From positions 248,001 through 312,000 of the forward strand of contig NTMA01000026.1 in assembly GCA_002917075.1 (NCBI GenBank): a DNA stretch of 64,000 nucleotides. Reading direction: 5' to 3'. Shown in pieces: positions 11,660 through 23,789 of the stretch. The stretch comes from Hawksworthiomyces lignivorus. Lineage: Eukaryota > Ascomycota > Sordariomycetes > Ophiostomatales > Ophiostomataceae. The notes beneath the pieces are model-generated. The model worked only from the letters and a program-made list of their open reading frames with translations, did no database searches and had not been told where the DNA came from. Made by a program: the position numbers and the translations under genes. Position 1 is the first letter of the stretch, and each line of letters opens with the position of its first letter.

Positions 11660-14556
11660 ATGGCCAGGGATTTTGAGAAGTTCAAATCGGAAATCCTCGA
11701 TCTCTATGTAACCCAACAGTTGTCTCTTTGGAAAGTCATGGACACAATGAAAGAGAGGCACGGTTTTGTGGCTTCGTAAGATGATCTTGTCCCTTCTTTT
11801 CTTTCTTTGCGTCGGGTGCGGCCCCGTCGCCCTTGCTGCTCTCTGTCGCTAACACTGGACAAACACAGACAGAGGCTCTACCGTTACATGTTTTCAGAAT
11901 CGAAATGGAATATAAAGAGGTATGTCGATGGCGCACGCACACAGAGTAGTCCAAGAAGACTTTGTGGCACCTCGATCTGCCAGCCTTGTGCAGAGTTTCT
12001 CAAGGCAACGATCAAGATCGTCAAACAAGCTGTCGAAAGTTCCTTTTACAGAAAATATGGCGACTGGGTCACATTTGTACCAGCCCCTGTTGGGGCGTCG
12101 GAACCACCTTCAGCACGCACCATGGAACTCCTGACTACGCGGTGGACGAATCACAGCAACAAATTCGCCGTCCTGGACTCGGGCATCTGCCAGACTTACA
12201 AAGGAATGAACCACGACCTTTTGCCACCCGAGCCAGACGTAGGCTGGGGATACGGTCGCAACAAGAGATGCACTCTAGAAGATCTTCCTCATGGTCGGTC
12301 CCTAGGATTATTCCCGCAAGACTGCTACGTTTGCCACTTGATCAGCTCGGAAGGTGCAGCGCAAGGCTATGAAAAATCCCACTACGAGGTCAGGTGCGAC
12401 CACGACTACTTGATGAGCGAAGCGCCGAAGCCCGCGCCTTTCATGGGCACGCTGTACTTCTGCAATGGATCTAGGTGGACCAATTTTGATATATTGGCGC
12501 TCAAGGATGGTTTGATCCCCTGCATCACTGCTCGCAAACATTTCGCTAGCTGACAACCTATGTCAACCGCAGGTGACGGGAAAAAAACAGAGTTTAACCG
12601 CAGTGCGCGGTACATCCCGGCTAGCGCAATTAGCAAAGACGGCATCGATTTCATAAAGACGTCCTGGTTAAATCCGTGCCGGTCTAAACATTCCCGTTGT
12701 AATGACGAGTCCGGGCAAGTCGAGCTGCCACGCCGGCTCATCTATGTACAGAAGACAGGGAAAAGAATCAGTACTCGGCTGGTGACTACACAAAATATGA
12801 CGACCCGGGTGAAATACGTAACTTTGAGCCACTCATGGGGGGCTGCAGAATTCATTATTACAACTGCGAAAAATCTCGACGAGTTTCAACGATCGATACC
12901 GCTCGACAAGCCTGGTTTCAACCAGACGTTCAGAGAAGCCATAACTGCTGCGACACTACTCGGGTACGAATATGTGTGGATTGACTCGCTGTGCATTGTC
13001 CAAGATTCGCGGACAGACTGGCTCGACGAGTGCCCACGCATGGGCATCATTTATAGGAACTCCGACTTGAACATATCCGCAACCGGGTTTGCGGATGCGA
13101 AGAACGGCATGCTCCTTGGCCGCCGTAACATCATAGTCCCCCCGCGCATTCAAACCGATGACCAAGCCGAGTATCTGATTAATCTAGCGGATATGACCAC
13201 AGCCCGGTGGCCGCTGGCAAGGCGGGGATGGGTGTTCCAGGAACATATACTGGTTCGTAGAGCTGACTGCTTCGCTAGTACCTATAACGGCATATCGTCC
13301 GACTCACTTTCATCTAGTCTCCACGTACGTTGCATTACACTCCAAGGGGGTTAGCCTGGGAATGCCGCTCGTCTTTGTTCTCCGAGGTGTGGCCTCGTTC
13401 TCCTGGCATCCCTGACCGCTACAATGAGTATCGATACAAAGCACTATATCTACAGACACGAAAGAATCTGTACGAAGAAGTTGCCAAAGACACTTTTGGG
13501 GAACTAGATCGGGAGAGCTTCAAGAAGATAGTCGGTGTAGAGCCTTGGCTTACTACAAATACTAGCCTGTGGTATCGAATGATATACGAGTATGCAACAA
13601 TGGACTTGACCTACGATGCAGACAAACTTCGTGCGATTCAAGGACTTGCGAACGTGATGCAGGAAAAATTTGGGTCGAGGTACCTCGCCGGACACTGGGA
13701 GGAAGGTTTGATACTATCGTTAACGTGGGCCCCACTAGCCTCCTCATCGCCCCAGACGTACGAATCGTTCGTTGCTCCCTCGTGGTCGTGGGCCTCCGTC
13801 AAGCGGCTGAAAGTGGACCTGAACCTGGACGACGAGTTTAAGATGGTTGTGATGTGCCCGTTGCCGGTGGCTACGTTTCTCGACGCTGAGTTTCTTGAAG
13901 ACGAAGACGACGACGCGCCACCGCAGAGCCACTGCCGTTTGCGATTGAGAGGTCCTATGCATCGGCTAGGGTGTAGCGCCTGCGACCAGATTCTTCAGAT
14001 GCCTCCCCAGAAGTGGCCAGACAACTGGGAATTGGTAACTTTTGAGAATTTGGCTTGGGAACCAGAGCTGGACATTCGTTTCCGGCTCGAGTCCCCTTGG
14101 ATGCCAGACCAGCTCGAGAAATTTGTCCGCGACGACGACTATGAATTCAAATCTGACTATGATGCTGAGAACAACCCAAGGTACCCTGACAAGAGGATAG
14201 GGGTGGATATCATCATTGATGTTCAACGGAGAACTCAATTTTGGGCAGACTTGAAAGCAAATGCTTATCCTGTGCTAGTCAATAGGGAAGAAATTGCTGG
14301 ACAATCCGTATATAGTGAAACTAAGGCGCTCTTTCTCCTATGGCTGACGCTTGAAGAATGCCCAGAAGACTTTGTTTATGGCAAAGCCGTTGACCCTTAC
14401 AAAGTGAAGGGTCTCCTACTTAAACAAGTAGGATCCAAGGGTGACAATCCTATTTGCGAACGAGTAGGGACTATTGTATCGGACAGGTTTTGGCCAGGAG
14501 AAAACTCGTTTAACATCGTAAAAAGTATGGAGCAACTAGAGGTCTATCTTATCTAA
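11660..14556 (+). CDS. Clr5-HET domain fusion protein
   Basis: Four exons (11660-11775, 11869-12509, 12573-13252, 13318-14556) join in phase to 891 residues. The first ~52 residues match a Clr5 domain (MARDFEKFKSEILDLY at the start, ERHGFVASQRLYRYMF across the first splice). A linker with CxxC and further cysteines follows. A HET domain then runs from about residue 334 (YVTLSHSWG) through WIDSLCIVQD to QEHILSPRTLHYT, a core motif created by the third splice. The C-terminus (about 350 residues) includes APSWSWAS, common in HET proteins, and an acidic stretch. HET domains mediate incompatibility-type cell death in fungi; Clr5 is a helical domain of uncertain role. The donors at 12510 (GTTTGA) and 13253 (GTTCGT) are weak but each restores frame and motif. 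It could instead be two adjacent genes, but exons 2-4 clearly belong together. Confidence 0.8.
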
Positions 14557-15430
14557 TCACACAAAATAACCATTTATGCTTCATAATGAATTATAAAACA
14601 TCTTCGCTTTTATTGGTAAAAAGGAAATTGACTCAGCTTCTTCTTCTTCTTCTTCTTCTTCTTCTTTAGTCAAGGCAGAACAATATGATTTGGTTCAGGT
14701 TGGTTCAAGATTGAGAATTCAGTAGCCCATGAAGGGCCAGGAGTAGGTACGTGCTCCCGTGGGACAGACTCCATACCAGTAACTCTGCAGGGAGATCTTT
14801 TAGAGGTCATCGATGACACAAATCCCACACATCCTAATTACGAAGACCACATGGCTCCCAACTTTGCGAGTAGTGAGTTAATAATGGTGGGCAAACAGAC
14901 CAATACGAAGATAGCGAAGTAGATGATGGAAGAGACGATGACGAGGACAAAGATGAGCCTTGCGAAGAGCGTAGAGAGTTGAAAGACTCGAGTATAATAT
15001 TACGAAGGCGATCTTACTTTGTATTCTTCGCCACGGAGGCTTGCTTACCCTCGACGCTGGCCTACCCCTCGACGGCCTGCGTGCCTTTGATAATTCAGTT
15101 TTCTGGTGTGAACCGTTGGCTTGCTCACTGTGAGGAGCTCAACAAGTTTTCTCACTTGCTTACCAGGATAGAACCAACACACTCACGTATAAAAGGGGCA
15201 CGACTATTCTCAAGCGGTATTACTATGAGGATAAAGATCGAAACATTAGAAAAGAACGGATGCAAAAAGAGAACAAGTTTGATGGCTAGAGTGTAGTACC
15301 TGCACAAAGTACAGAGTACTTGAAAGAGACAAACCCCTGACTATGGAGGACGCCAAAAATGGTTGCACAAGCCTACTAAAAATGGTGGCCAGAACAGCAC
15401 CTCCTGCGTTTAACCTGTAAACTATTATTC
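14557..15430. other. Intergenic region with CTT microsatellite
   Basis: Contains a short CTT repeat (about 14637-14666) just after the Clr5-HET gene. A stretch at about 14800-14960 reads like degraded coding sequence but is not identifiable. No intact gene seen. Confidence 0.35.
14637..14666. repeat. (CTT)n microsatellite
   Basis: About ten uninterrupted CTT units close to the 3' end of the Clr5-HET gene; a simple sequence repeat. Confidence 0.9.
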
Positions 15431-15460
15431 CATGGCAAAATAGACAGTCTTTAGTTCTGT

Positions 15461-17454
15461 CTACTCTTTGATACCGTGGATGCCAAGTTCTTTGCCCTCA
15501 CCACTTTGCTTGACGCCGCCAAATGGCATATCATGTGTCATCCAAGGGCTACTAACGTTTACTCCTACGTTGCCTGACTCAAATTTCTTAGCAAAACGCA
15601 AGGCTCGGAACACATCTCTGGTGAAAACACTGGCATAGAGCCCAAACTCTGAGTCGTTGGCACGACGTAGCACGTCGGCTTCATTCTCGAATATTGTGAC
15701 ACATTGAACGGGGCCAAAAATCTCCTCGCGCATTATGCGGCTGTTCTCGTCCGGGTTAAAGAAAACAGTAGGCTCGACATAAAATCCAGACGATGTCTCA
15801 GCGACGCCGCCAGTCAAAACTTGCACACCACCTACTTTGGCTTCATCAATAAAGCCCAATATGGACTCGTACTGGCGGCGCGTTGCCTGCGGCCCGCGCT
15901 TTGTCTCTGGTGCCAGTGGGCTGCCGCCTGCACTTTCTGGCGGATTTGCGCCCTGGGCTTGGATCTGTTTGACCAGCTCTTCACAGAATGCGTCCGAAAT
16001 TTTTGCTTGGACGTAGACACGTGAGCTGGCAATGCAAGCCTGACCGGAGTTGAGCAGAATAGAAGCAGCGGCCGCACGAGCGGCCTTGGGCACGTCTGCG
16101 TCATCAAAAATGACCAGCGGTGACTTACCGCCGAGCTCCAGCGTGACATTTTTCAGATTAGACTTTGCAGCTAACTGTTTAATAATCTTTCCTGTTGCAA
16201 CAGATCCAGTGAATGAGAGCTTGCGAATGCGCATGTGTGATGCAAGGGCGGCACCGGCATCCTGTCCGTAGCCGCTGAGGACGTTAACAACGCCTGGCGG
16301 GAAGCCCATGCTCCGTGCTAAACCGAGAGCTCCGGTGGCAAAGCCAATCCATTCATCGGGGGACGAGAGTTGGACGAGAAGGATGTTTAACAACTCAGCG
16401 TTTCCAATACCTATAAGGTTAGGATATTTGAGCCAAAAAGACTGGTAGAAAATAGAATTCGAAGTTAAGTGCTCACCTATTCCGGCGAGAAGAGTAAAGG
16501 AGCACAGGCGACTGAACAGGAACGGATGCAGAAGTGGCATTTTGGCCACATAACCCTCATAGAAGCCTAAAGCGATCAGAATAACTACACCAATGACGAA
16601 CAGCGCGATGAAGTGTGCGCTATTGGCACCGTACTGGGGGATCTAGATAATGCCTAGTAAGACTAGCGTCAGTCCCGCGATTATGCCCAGCAGTCCCACA
16701 AAGTCAAACTCTTTAACAATTTCCCGTTTAGACTTGCCCATGGAAGCAAGTGGCTCAGCTGGGGAGTATGTCAGATAGGTGAAGACAGAACTAGCCGTAT
16801 TGACCGCGAGTGAGAACCACCAGACAGACCGCCAGCTGGGGCCTGTGTTTGCGGCCACCAGATGCCCGAACCAAGAGCCGCAGGCAACAAATATTCCGCA
16901 CGACAAGTTGACCAAACCCAGTACCCAACCGCGCCAGCGTGTTGGCACCAGTTCAGCCATGGCAGCAAATGAAGTCAAGCAACCCGACTGGCCAATACCA
17001 AGAAGTGCATCGGCAACGATAACTGTTAACGACCAAAATTATTAGTCTTGAATATGGGCGGCGGTCGAGGAAAGATAGTGTGACTTACTTTGGTTGACGG
17101 TTTTCGCCGTTAACGCTACGATGGAAGCAACCACAGAAATCAACCCAGCCAGTACAATAAACCATCGTCGACCGACTAAGTCAGAAAGTGCCCCAGCAAC
17201 AATAAGACCGACACCAGATGCGATTGTCCAGGAAGACGCCATCCACGAATATGATACAGAGGGACCAAGATCCTCGTTAATGACGGTGAGAATAGGAACC
17301 AGGAGCAAAAAAACTCCAAGATTAGTGGCGTACATATGACCCATGGAGAGAATGGCCGCCATGTCCGCAATGTCACCTTATGAATATGACTTGGAGACGT
17401 GATTTCGTGCTCTGCCACAGGTGGCCGTGTAACTTCTGCTGAGGGTTTCGCCAT
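15461..17454 (-). pseudogene. Chimeric MFS transporter :: aldehyde dehydrogenase pseudogene
   Basis: The upstream (higher-coordinate) half encodes the N-terminal half of a TRI12-type MFS transporter. It is read from exons about 17362-17089 and 17022-16477, with motifs GALSDLVGRRW and RWRGWVLGLVNLSCG. A possible upstream start at 17454 is out of phase by one base near 17375. An in-frame TAG lies at 16643-16645 where a tryptophan would be natural. After MFS residues FSRLCSFTLLAG a splice-competent 66-nt intron (16476-16411) leads in frame into the C-terminal two thirds of an aldehyde dehydrogenase. That part has GFPPGVVNVLSG, LSFTGSV, the general-base motif LELGGKSP, the catalytic-cysteine motif NSGQACIASSR and EEIFGPV. 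The dehydrogenase lacks its N-terminal NAD-binding part and stops at TAG (15461), about 12 codons before a second stop that would give a typical C-terminus. I infer a deletion or recombination joining two neighbouring genes; neither half can be functional as read. Confidence 0.8.
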
Positions 17455-18175
17455 AACGGCTGTAGGGTTACAACTATAGTCCCAACAATATCCTAATAAT
17501 GAGGAAATCTTTGAGTAGGGAATGCCAGGAGCTGAAGTTGGTTGAATAGCAGAAATGGAAGGTGATATATAGAGTGACCATGATCGCATGCAATATATAT
17601 AGACTCTTCTATACTTACCCCAGTAACCCCAGAGTGCAATGGTTTACCCCAGACTACTTTCATTTAGCCTAGACTAGCATAGCCTTAAAATGGAGTATGA
17701 GGAAGAAGCTAGCTTTGATGTGAAAACTGTCGTGGATCACGAATCGTCGGCTTCAGCTTATATTCAAAAGAAAGATAGGGTTAGCACCTATCATGATGAT
17801 GTTAATCACTGTAGTTTAGACGCAGTATTGAAATAATATCTCGCTATACTGAAATATAGAGAAGACATTGTGACATTTGAGTCGAAGTAAGTCTTGAGCC
17901 ATAAGCGATATTGTTGTAACCTGCAACTCTAATCTGCAACAAGGGCGTCGTAGTCTTCCACAAGTCACTCACACTGCAATATGTACATTTTCGATCGAAA
18001 CCTAAGCTTACTTATATCAGGTAGTAGATACAGCATACAGTTTTATTCTTTAGCCTATCACTTCGCAGGATTTTTCTATTGGCAGAAATTCAGTGTAGAT
18101 TGCGAAGAGCTGGTTTCTATACGAATCGTATGGATGCATGGGTGCCGTCATAGCTTGGAATTACCGTATGTGTAG
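17455..18175. other. Intergenic region
   Basis: Lies between the MFS relic and the CoA-ligase 3' end. No coding, RNA or repeat feature recognised. Confidence 0.35.
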
Positions 18176-20091
18176 TTAGAGCTTAGCTTTGCTCCCGGCT
18201 TTTTGTTGGTGTGTCTTTGCCAGATTCGAAGCCCACTGGCGAATCTCGGTGCGCCTAATTTTACCGCTCGGCGACTTTGGGATCTCCGGCACAAATACGA
18301 TACCACCCGTCAGCCTCTTGTACTTTGACACTTTGCTGTCCACCCAAGCATGCAGCTTTTCTTTTAGTGTATCATGGTTATCCGCGACATCGTGTTTCAG
18401 AACAATATACGCAAGAGGGTGTTCGTCGTACTCCCTAATTATGTTAATATCTATTACTGCTTGCTGGACCAAGTTTAAATAAAACAAAAGTGGATTTGGA
18501 ACACAAATATGAGAACGGGAAATTGTAGATGCGATGAGACTTACAGTTTAAGGCCCACCACAGCCGCATCAGCCACGTGCAGATGTTGTAGCAAGAGGGC
18601 CTCGAGCTCAGCAGGTGGTACCTGGTAACCCTTTGTTTTGATTAACTCCTTGACGCGGTCAACAATCGCATACCAACCCTTGTCGTTGTAGATTGCCACA
18701 TCTCCGGTACGCAGAAAACCATCGTCGTCGAACAATTCTGCCGTGGCCTCCGGATTCATCCAGTAGCCAAGGCACACGTTGGGTCCGCGGACCCAGACTT
18801 CTCCCTGCTCGCCAGGGCCAGCTTCTTCACCCGAATCAGCCTTGATCAGCTTTACCTCGCAGTTCGGATCGATAAAACCAACGCTGCCGCTGCGGTCATC
18901 AAGAAGTCCTGGCACGTGAAACGTCGAGCAAGTAAGCTCCGTCATACCGTACGTTTGGACCACACGCAGACTGTACCGGTCTGATACCTCGTTCTGTAGA
19001 GCGTGTGACAGTGGTGCCGCACCGCATAAGATGTTCTCCAGAGAGCTTAGGTCGAAATTTGCACACTCGGGTCGCTTTGCCAGCATCACCAGCACCGGCG
19101 GCGCGGTTTGTAGATGCGTGATTCGATGTCGTTGGATGTGGGACAGGAATGGTACTAATCCGAATTCCCGCATCATATAGCAAGGCGTCAGCGTCTTACA
19201 AGCTGCTACAATCGACCATAATTGACCATATGCATGATACAGCGGCAAAAATCCAAGCCAGCGCTCGAGTTTGCGTTGGCTGGGTTGCGCCTCCCGCGGT
19301 TGGTTCCGCATGAAAATTGATTGCTCCGTGTTTGCGATAACATTCTGGTGGCTGATCATGACACCCTTCGGTAGACCGGTCGTTCTTTAATGTGTTAATT
19401 AATAAGTCAACTCAATTGCACTTGCCCATGTATATGCTCTCGTACCCAGAGGAATAATTTAATACGGCTACCGTCTTATGACTGTTGGACCCGTCTAGAA
19501 CTGGCCATTCCCACTCTTGGCCCGGTAGAATTTCTGGCAAAGCTTGCCGCCAATCGGGGACATCTTGAGTGGCCGCCAATGGACTATCTCCGTAAAGCAA
19601 GATTCTATTGCGTGGGAAAGAGACAGCATCCGCAGCAGCCATTGCTTGCGGAAGAAGGCCAGGTTCGACCAAGAAGGCTCGGCAGCCCGTACTCGTAATC
19701 TGCCTTGCGATTTCTAATCTCGTTAGATAGACTGGCGAATGAGAAGCCTGGAAAACGGAGAACAAAAAAACCAACCTTCGACTGTCGCGCCGGGGTTGCA
19801 ACCACTGAATATAAGACGGCTTCCAGAAATGCCCAGATATGCGACAGGGACAAATATATGATTCTTGCTTAGCAACAGAACTACATCGTCATCCTCAAGT
19901 TCAAATGTGGAACGCAAGCCGCTGCCTAACTTCTTTGCTAGAGGTAATAGCTGACGCGGAGAAAGGCTCTTGGTCACATCGCCAGCGTCTATCCATACGG
20001 GCTTATCAGATGGCGTGGAACCCTTGGGGAAAAGGTAGGAGATAATGCTGCTCGACGGTATGTCGATCTGAAAAGGGGACTGGCGCGGCAT
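18176..20091 (-). CDS. 4-coumarate-CoA-ligase-like AMP-dependent acyl-CoA ligase with PTS1-like end
   Basis: Four exons (20091-19783, 19747-19446, 19384-18545, 18434-18176) join in phase to 569 residues, usual for the family. Adenylation motifs in order: YSSGTTGLPKGV (AMP/phosphate binding, formed across a splice), YGMTELTC, the acceptor/hinge region GYWMNPEATAELF...RTGDVA, ELIKTKGYQVPPAELEALL, and the catalytic lysine in SPSGKIRR. The protein ends GSKAKL; AKL is a PTS1-like tripeptide, so import into peroxisomes is likely. It should activate an aromatic or medium-chain carboxylic acid to its CoA ester. The first intron (19782-19748) would be only 35 nt with a weak GTCGAA donor, so either a very short intron or a small frameshift lies there. 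It sits between broken aldehyde dehydrogenase and transporter genes, suggesting a former catabolic or biosynthetic cluster. Confidence 0.78.
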
Positions 20092-20536
20092 TGTTTTTCT
20101 GCAACGAACTCTCAGGCTTGAACTCCAGTAGCTGATACTGATGTTAGGATCATACAGAAAACAAGAAGTCACACATAAAAAGAGCTGACTGAGTTATGTT
20201 GATACGTGCATGTGATGTTGAACACGAGTTTACTAGCAGCTAGCAGGCTTGCCGGAATAAAATTTCCGGATTAAAATGTGAGGACACATGGGGTTCACTC
20301 ACAGGTTTGCTGAGAAGCTTGTAAATATTAAGCTTTGGCAGTGTAGTGACACAGTTGCAATATTACCCAGAGGATTCGAAAAATGCACAATCAAGGAGCT
20401 GGGGCTCCACGGCGACAGCTTTTCTGCCCGCCGTTCTTTGCCTCTACATGAAGACGGCTAGGTAATTGCTCTCCTATAGACGGCTAGGTTATTCGATGCT
20501 TTTAATTCCGAGCAAGCTTCTCTCGGAATTTAATTG
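20092..20536. other. Spacer at the broken 3' end of the second aldehyde dehydrogenase
   Basis: A/T-rich; contains a short direct repeat (GACGGCTAGGT) twice near 20452-20493 and small inverted motifs. The dehydrogenase homology stops abruptly at about 20595, so this stretch holds or adjoins a rearrangement breakpoint. No gene seen. Confidence 0.4.
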
Positions 20537-22381
<1,845 letters not shown>

Positions 22382-22870
22382 TTCGATTGCCGCGATGATC
22401 CTGTGGTTGTCTAATAGGACTGTTGATTCTAAAGAGAATATAGCGGACAGACAAAACTGAGTATCTTAAAGCTCCAACAGAACTCGCTACGCAAGTGAAG
22501 CTTGAATTGAAATCCTCCGGATGCAAAATAAAGTCCGTAGCAGACGAGGACACAAGTGCAACGACCGCCGATGCCATCCCCGCATTACGCCAACTGAGGT
22601 ATGGGCTTAGTGTCGAATTGTCTTAGATGCCTCTAGTACCATTTGTAAATCAGTGACAAGATTCTCTAGGCGAGTCATCGCTGCCAGGGGTCCTTATCAA
22701 TATGTGGAGTCAAGAATCTGGCCACCTCATCAAGACCACTGATATTAAACAGAGAGCACATCAAGAGCCGTTTGTGACAGATGTAGATATTCCTCCCGTC
22801 TCTCATGCAAGTAGCGAATAGGATGTAGGATACTCTGGTCAGATTTGTGGACATCGCGAAACCAATCACT
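22382..22870. other. Spacer with an unplaced open frame
   Basis: On the plus strand about 22455-22625 reads as roughly 55 codons without stop and with plausible amino-acid composition, but it has no start and no family resemblance. Otherwise no feature recognised. Confidence 0.3.
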
Positions 22871-23445
22871 TTATTCGTCGCTAACAGCATGTGTAGAACT
22901 GCCAGCCATGTTCTCAGCTTGCAACAAGGTAGTGGCCGATGAAAGTGGTTTTAATAAAGCCTGAACCGGTTGAGATTCTTCGGTATGCTCAGCGAATGGA
23001 TTCCGATACGACGCCTTTAAAAGTTGATTCAGGCTTCGTTCTTTAGGTGGCGTTAAGTGAAACCGCAGTTCTTCTGCTTTATGTCTATCACTGCTCTCTA
23101 GAATTTGTCGAAATAAATCCCAGTCTGAGAGAGAATTAACTGTTCCAAGTCAGTGAAGCATCATGACGTTGTTTGCATGTTGGTTCCATACCTTTACGGA
23201 CAAGCTCGACTGTCACTCTCCGACCGCCATGGTTTTGCGAAATAGCTTGGCGCATAACAATCATGTACAATCCATTGTAGTTTTGTATGCGGAAGTCTAC
23301 GGGTTTCGGTGTGCTTGCACCTAGCTTCGAAGACTTTCGTAGCTTTTCTTTGGAGAAATTTAGACTCCGAAGTATCTCCTTGAAGTTGCCGTATGTGACC
23401 TTAGCAATCAATTTTTCGTGTTTTATGTCGCACAAGTTTAATGGG
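22871..23445 (-). pseudogene. 3' part of an unidentified fungal protein gene, 5'-truncated
   Basis: Two exons with strong coding character (about 23445-23192 and 23124-22871) joined in phase by a good intron (donor GTATGG, acceptor CTCTCAG). The spliced segment is rich in charged helices: IAKVTYGNFKEILRSL, RVTVELVRKDWDLFRQIL, FHLTPPKERSLNQLL. It ends with a polar tail before TAA at 22871-22873. I do not recognise the family. Reading upstream there is no in-frame ATG before about 23445, where base composition jumps to G/C-rich peptidase-like sequence on the opposite strand. The gene is therefore probably cut by a rearrangement and represents a C-terminal fragment of roughly 165-170 residues. 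Confidence 0.55.
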
Positions 23446-23668
23446 GAAGCATGGTGGAATTGCGGCCGCCGCCCCGCACGTGAACCCCGCCCGCGTCGGC
23501 ATCGAGGGCGGCAGCGCCAGCGGCTACAACGTGCTGCAGTGCCTTGTGCACCACTCCACAGTGTTTGCGGGAGACGTTTGCTACTACGGCGTGGCAGACA
23601 CGGCGACGCTGGCCAGCAGCAGGCACAAGCTCCTCTCCGGAGACAAAGGCAGAAGGTCCTCAGGTTGA
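23441..23668 (+). pseudogene. Fragment of an S9-type (prolyl oligopeptidase-like) peptidase
   Basis: A G/C-rich block of 75 codons resembling the nucleophile region of S9 peptidases: NPARVGIEGGSASGY, where family members have GGSAGGY with the catalytic serine, followed by VLQCLV, FAGDVCYYGVAD and HKLLSGD. Only this short core is present; both sides switch abruptly to unrelated sequence. It is therefore a relic of an enzyme gene inserted or left behind, not an active gene. Its composition differs clearly from its A/T-richer neighbours. Confidence 0.6.
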
Positions 23669-23789
23669 TGTGTGTGCTAAGGTTGTTTAAGGGTGCTACA
23701 GGAAGAATTGACGGCCTGATGCAAAGCTTTAAGGCAGTTCTAAGTAACCGGAGTAGCGGAGCTAGGTTATAACACAGATTATAACATAG

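Noticed and set aside
14800..14960. Sequence reading like degraded coding DNA (acidic residues, IDDTNPTHPNYEDH)
   Set aside because: No family could be named, no frame stays open beyond about 50 codons, and no splice structure was found.
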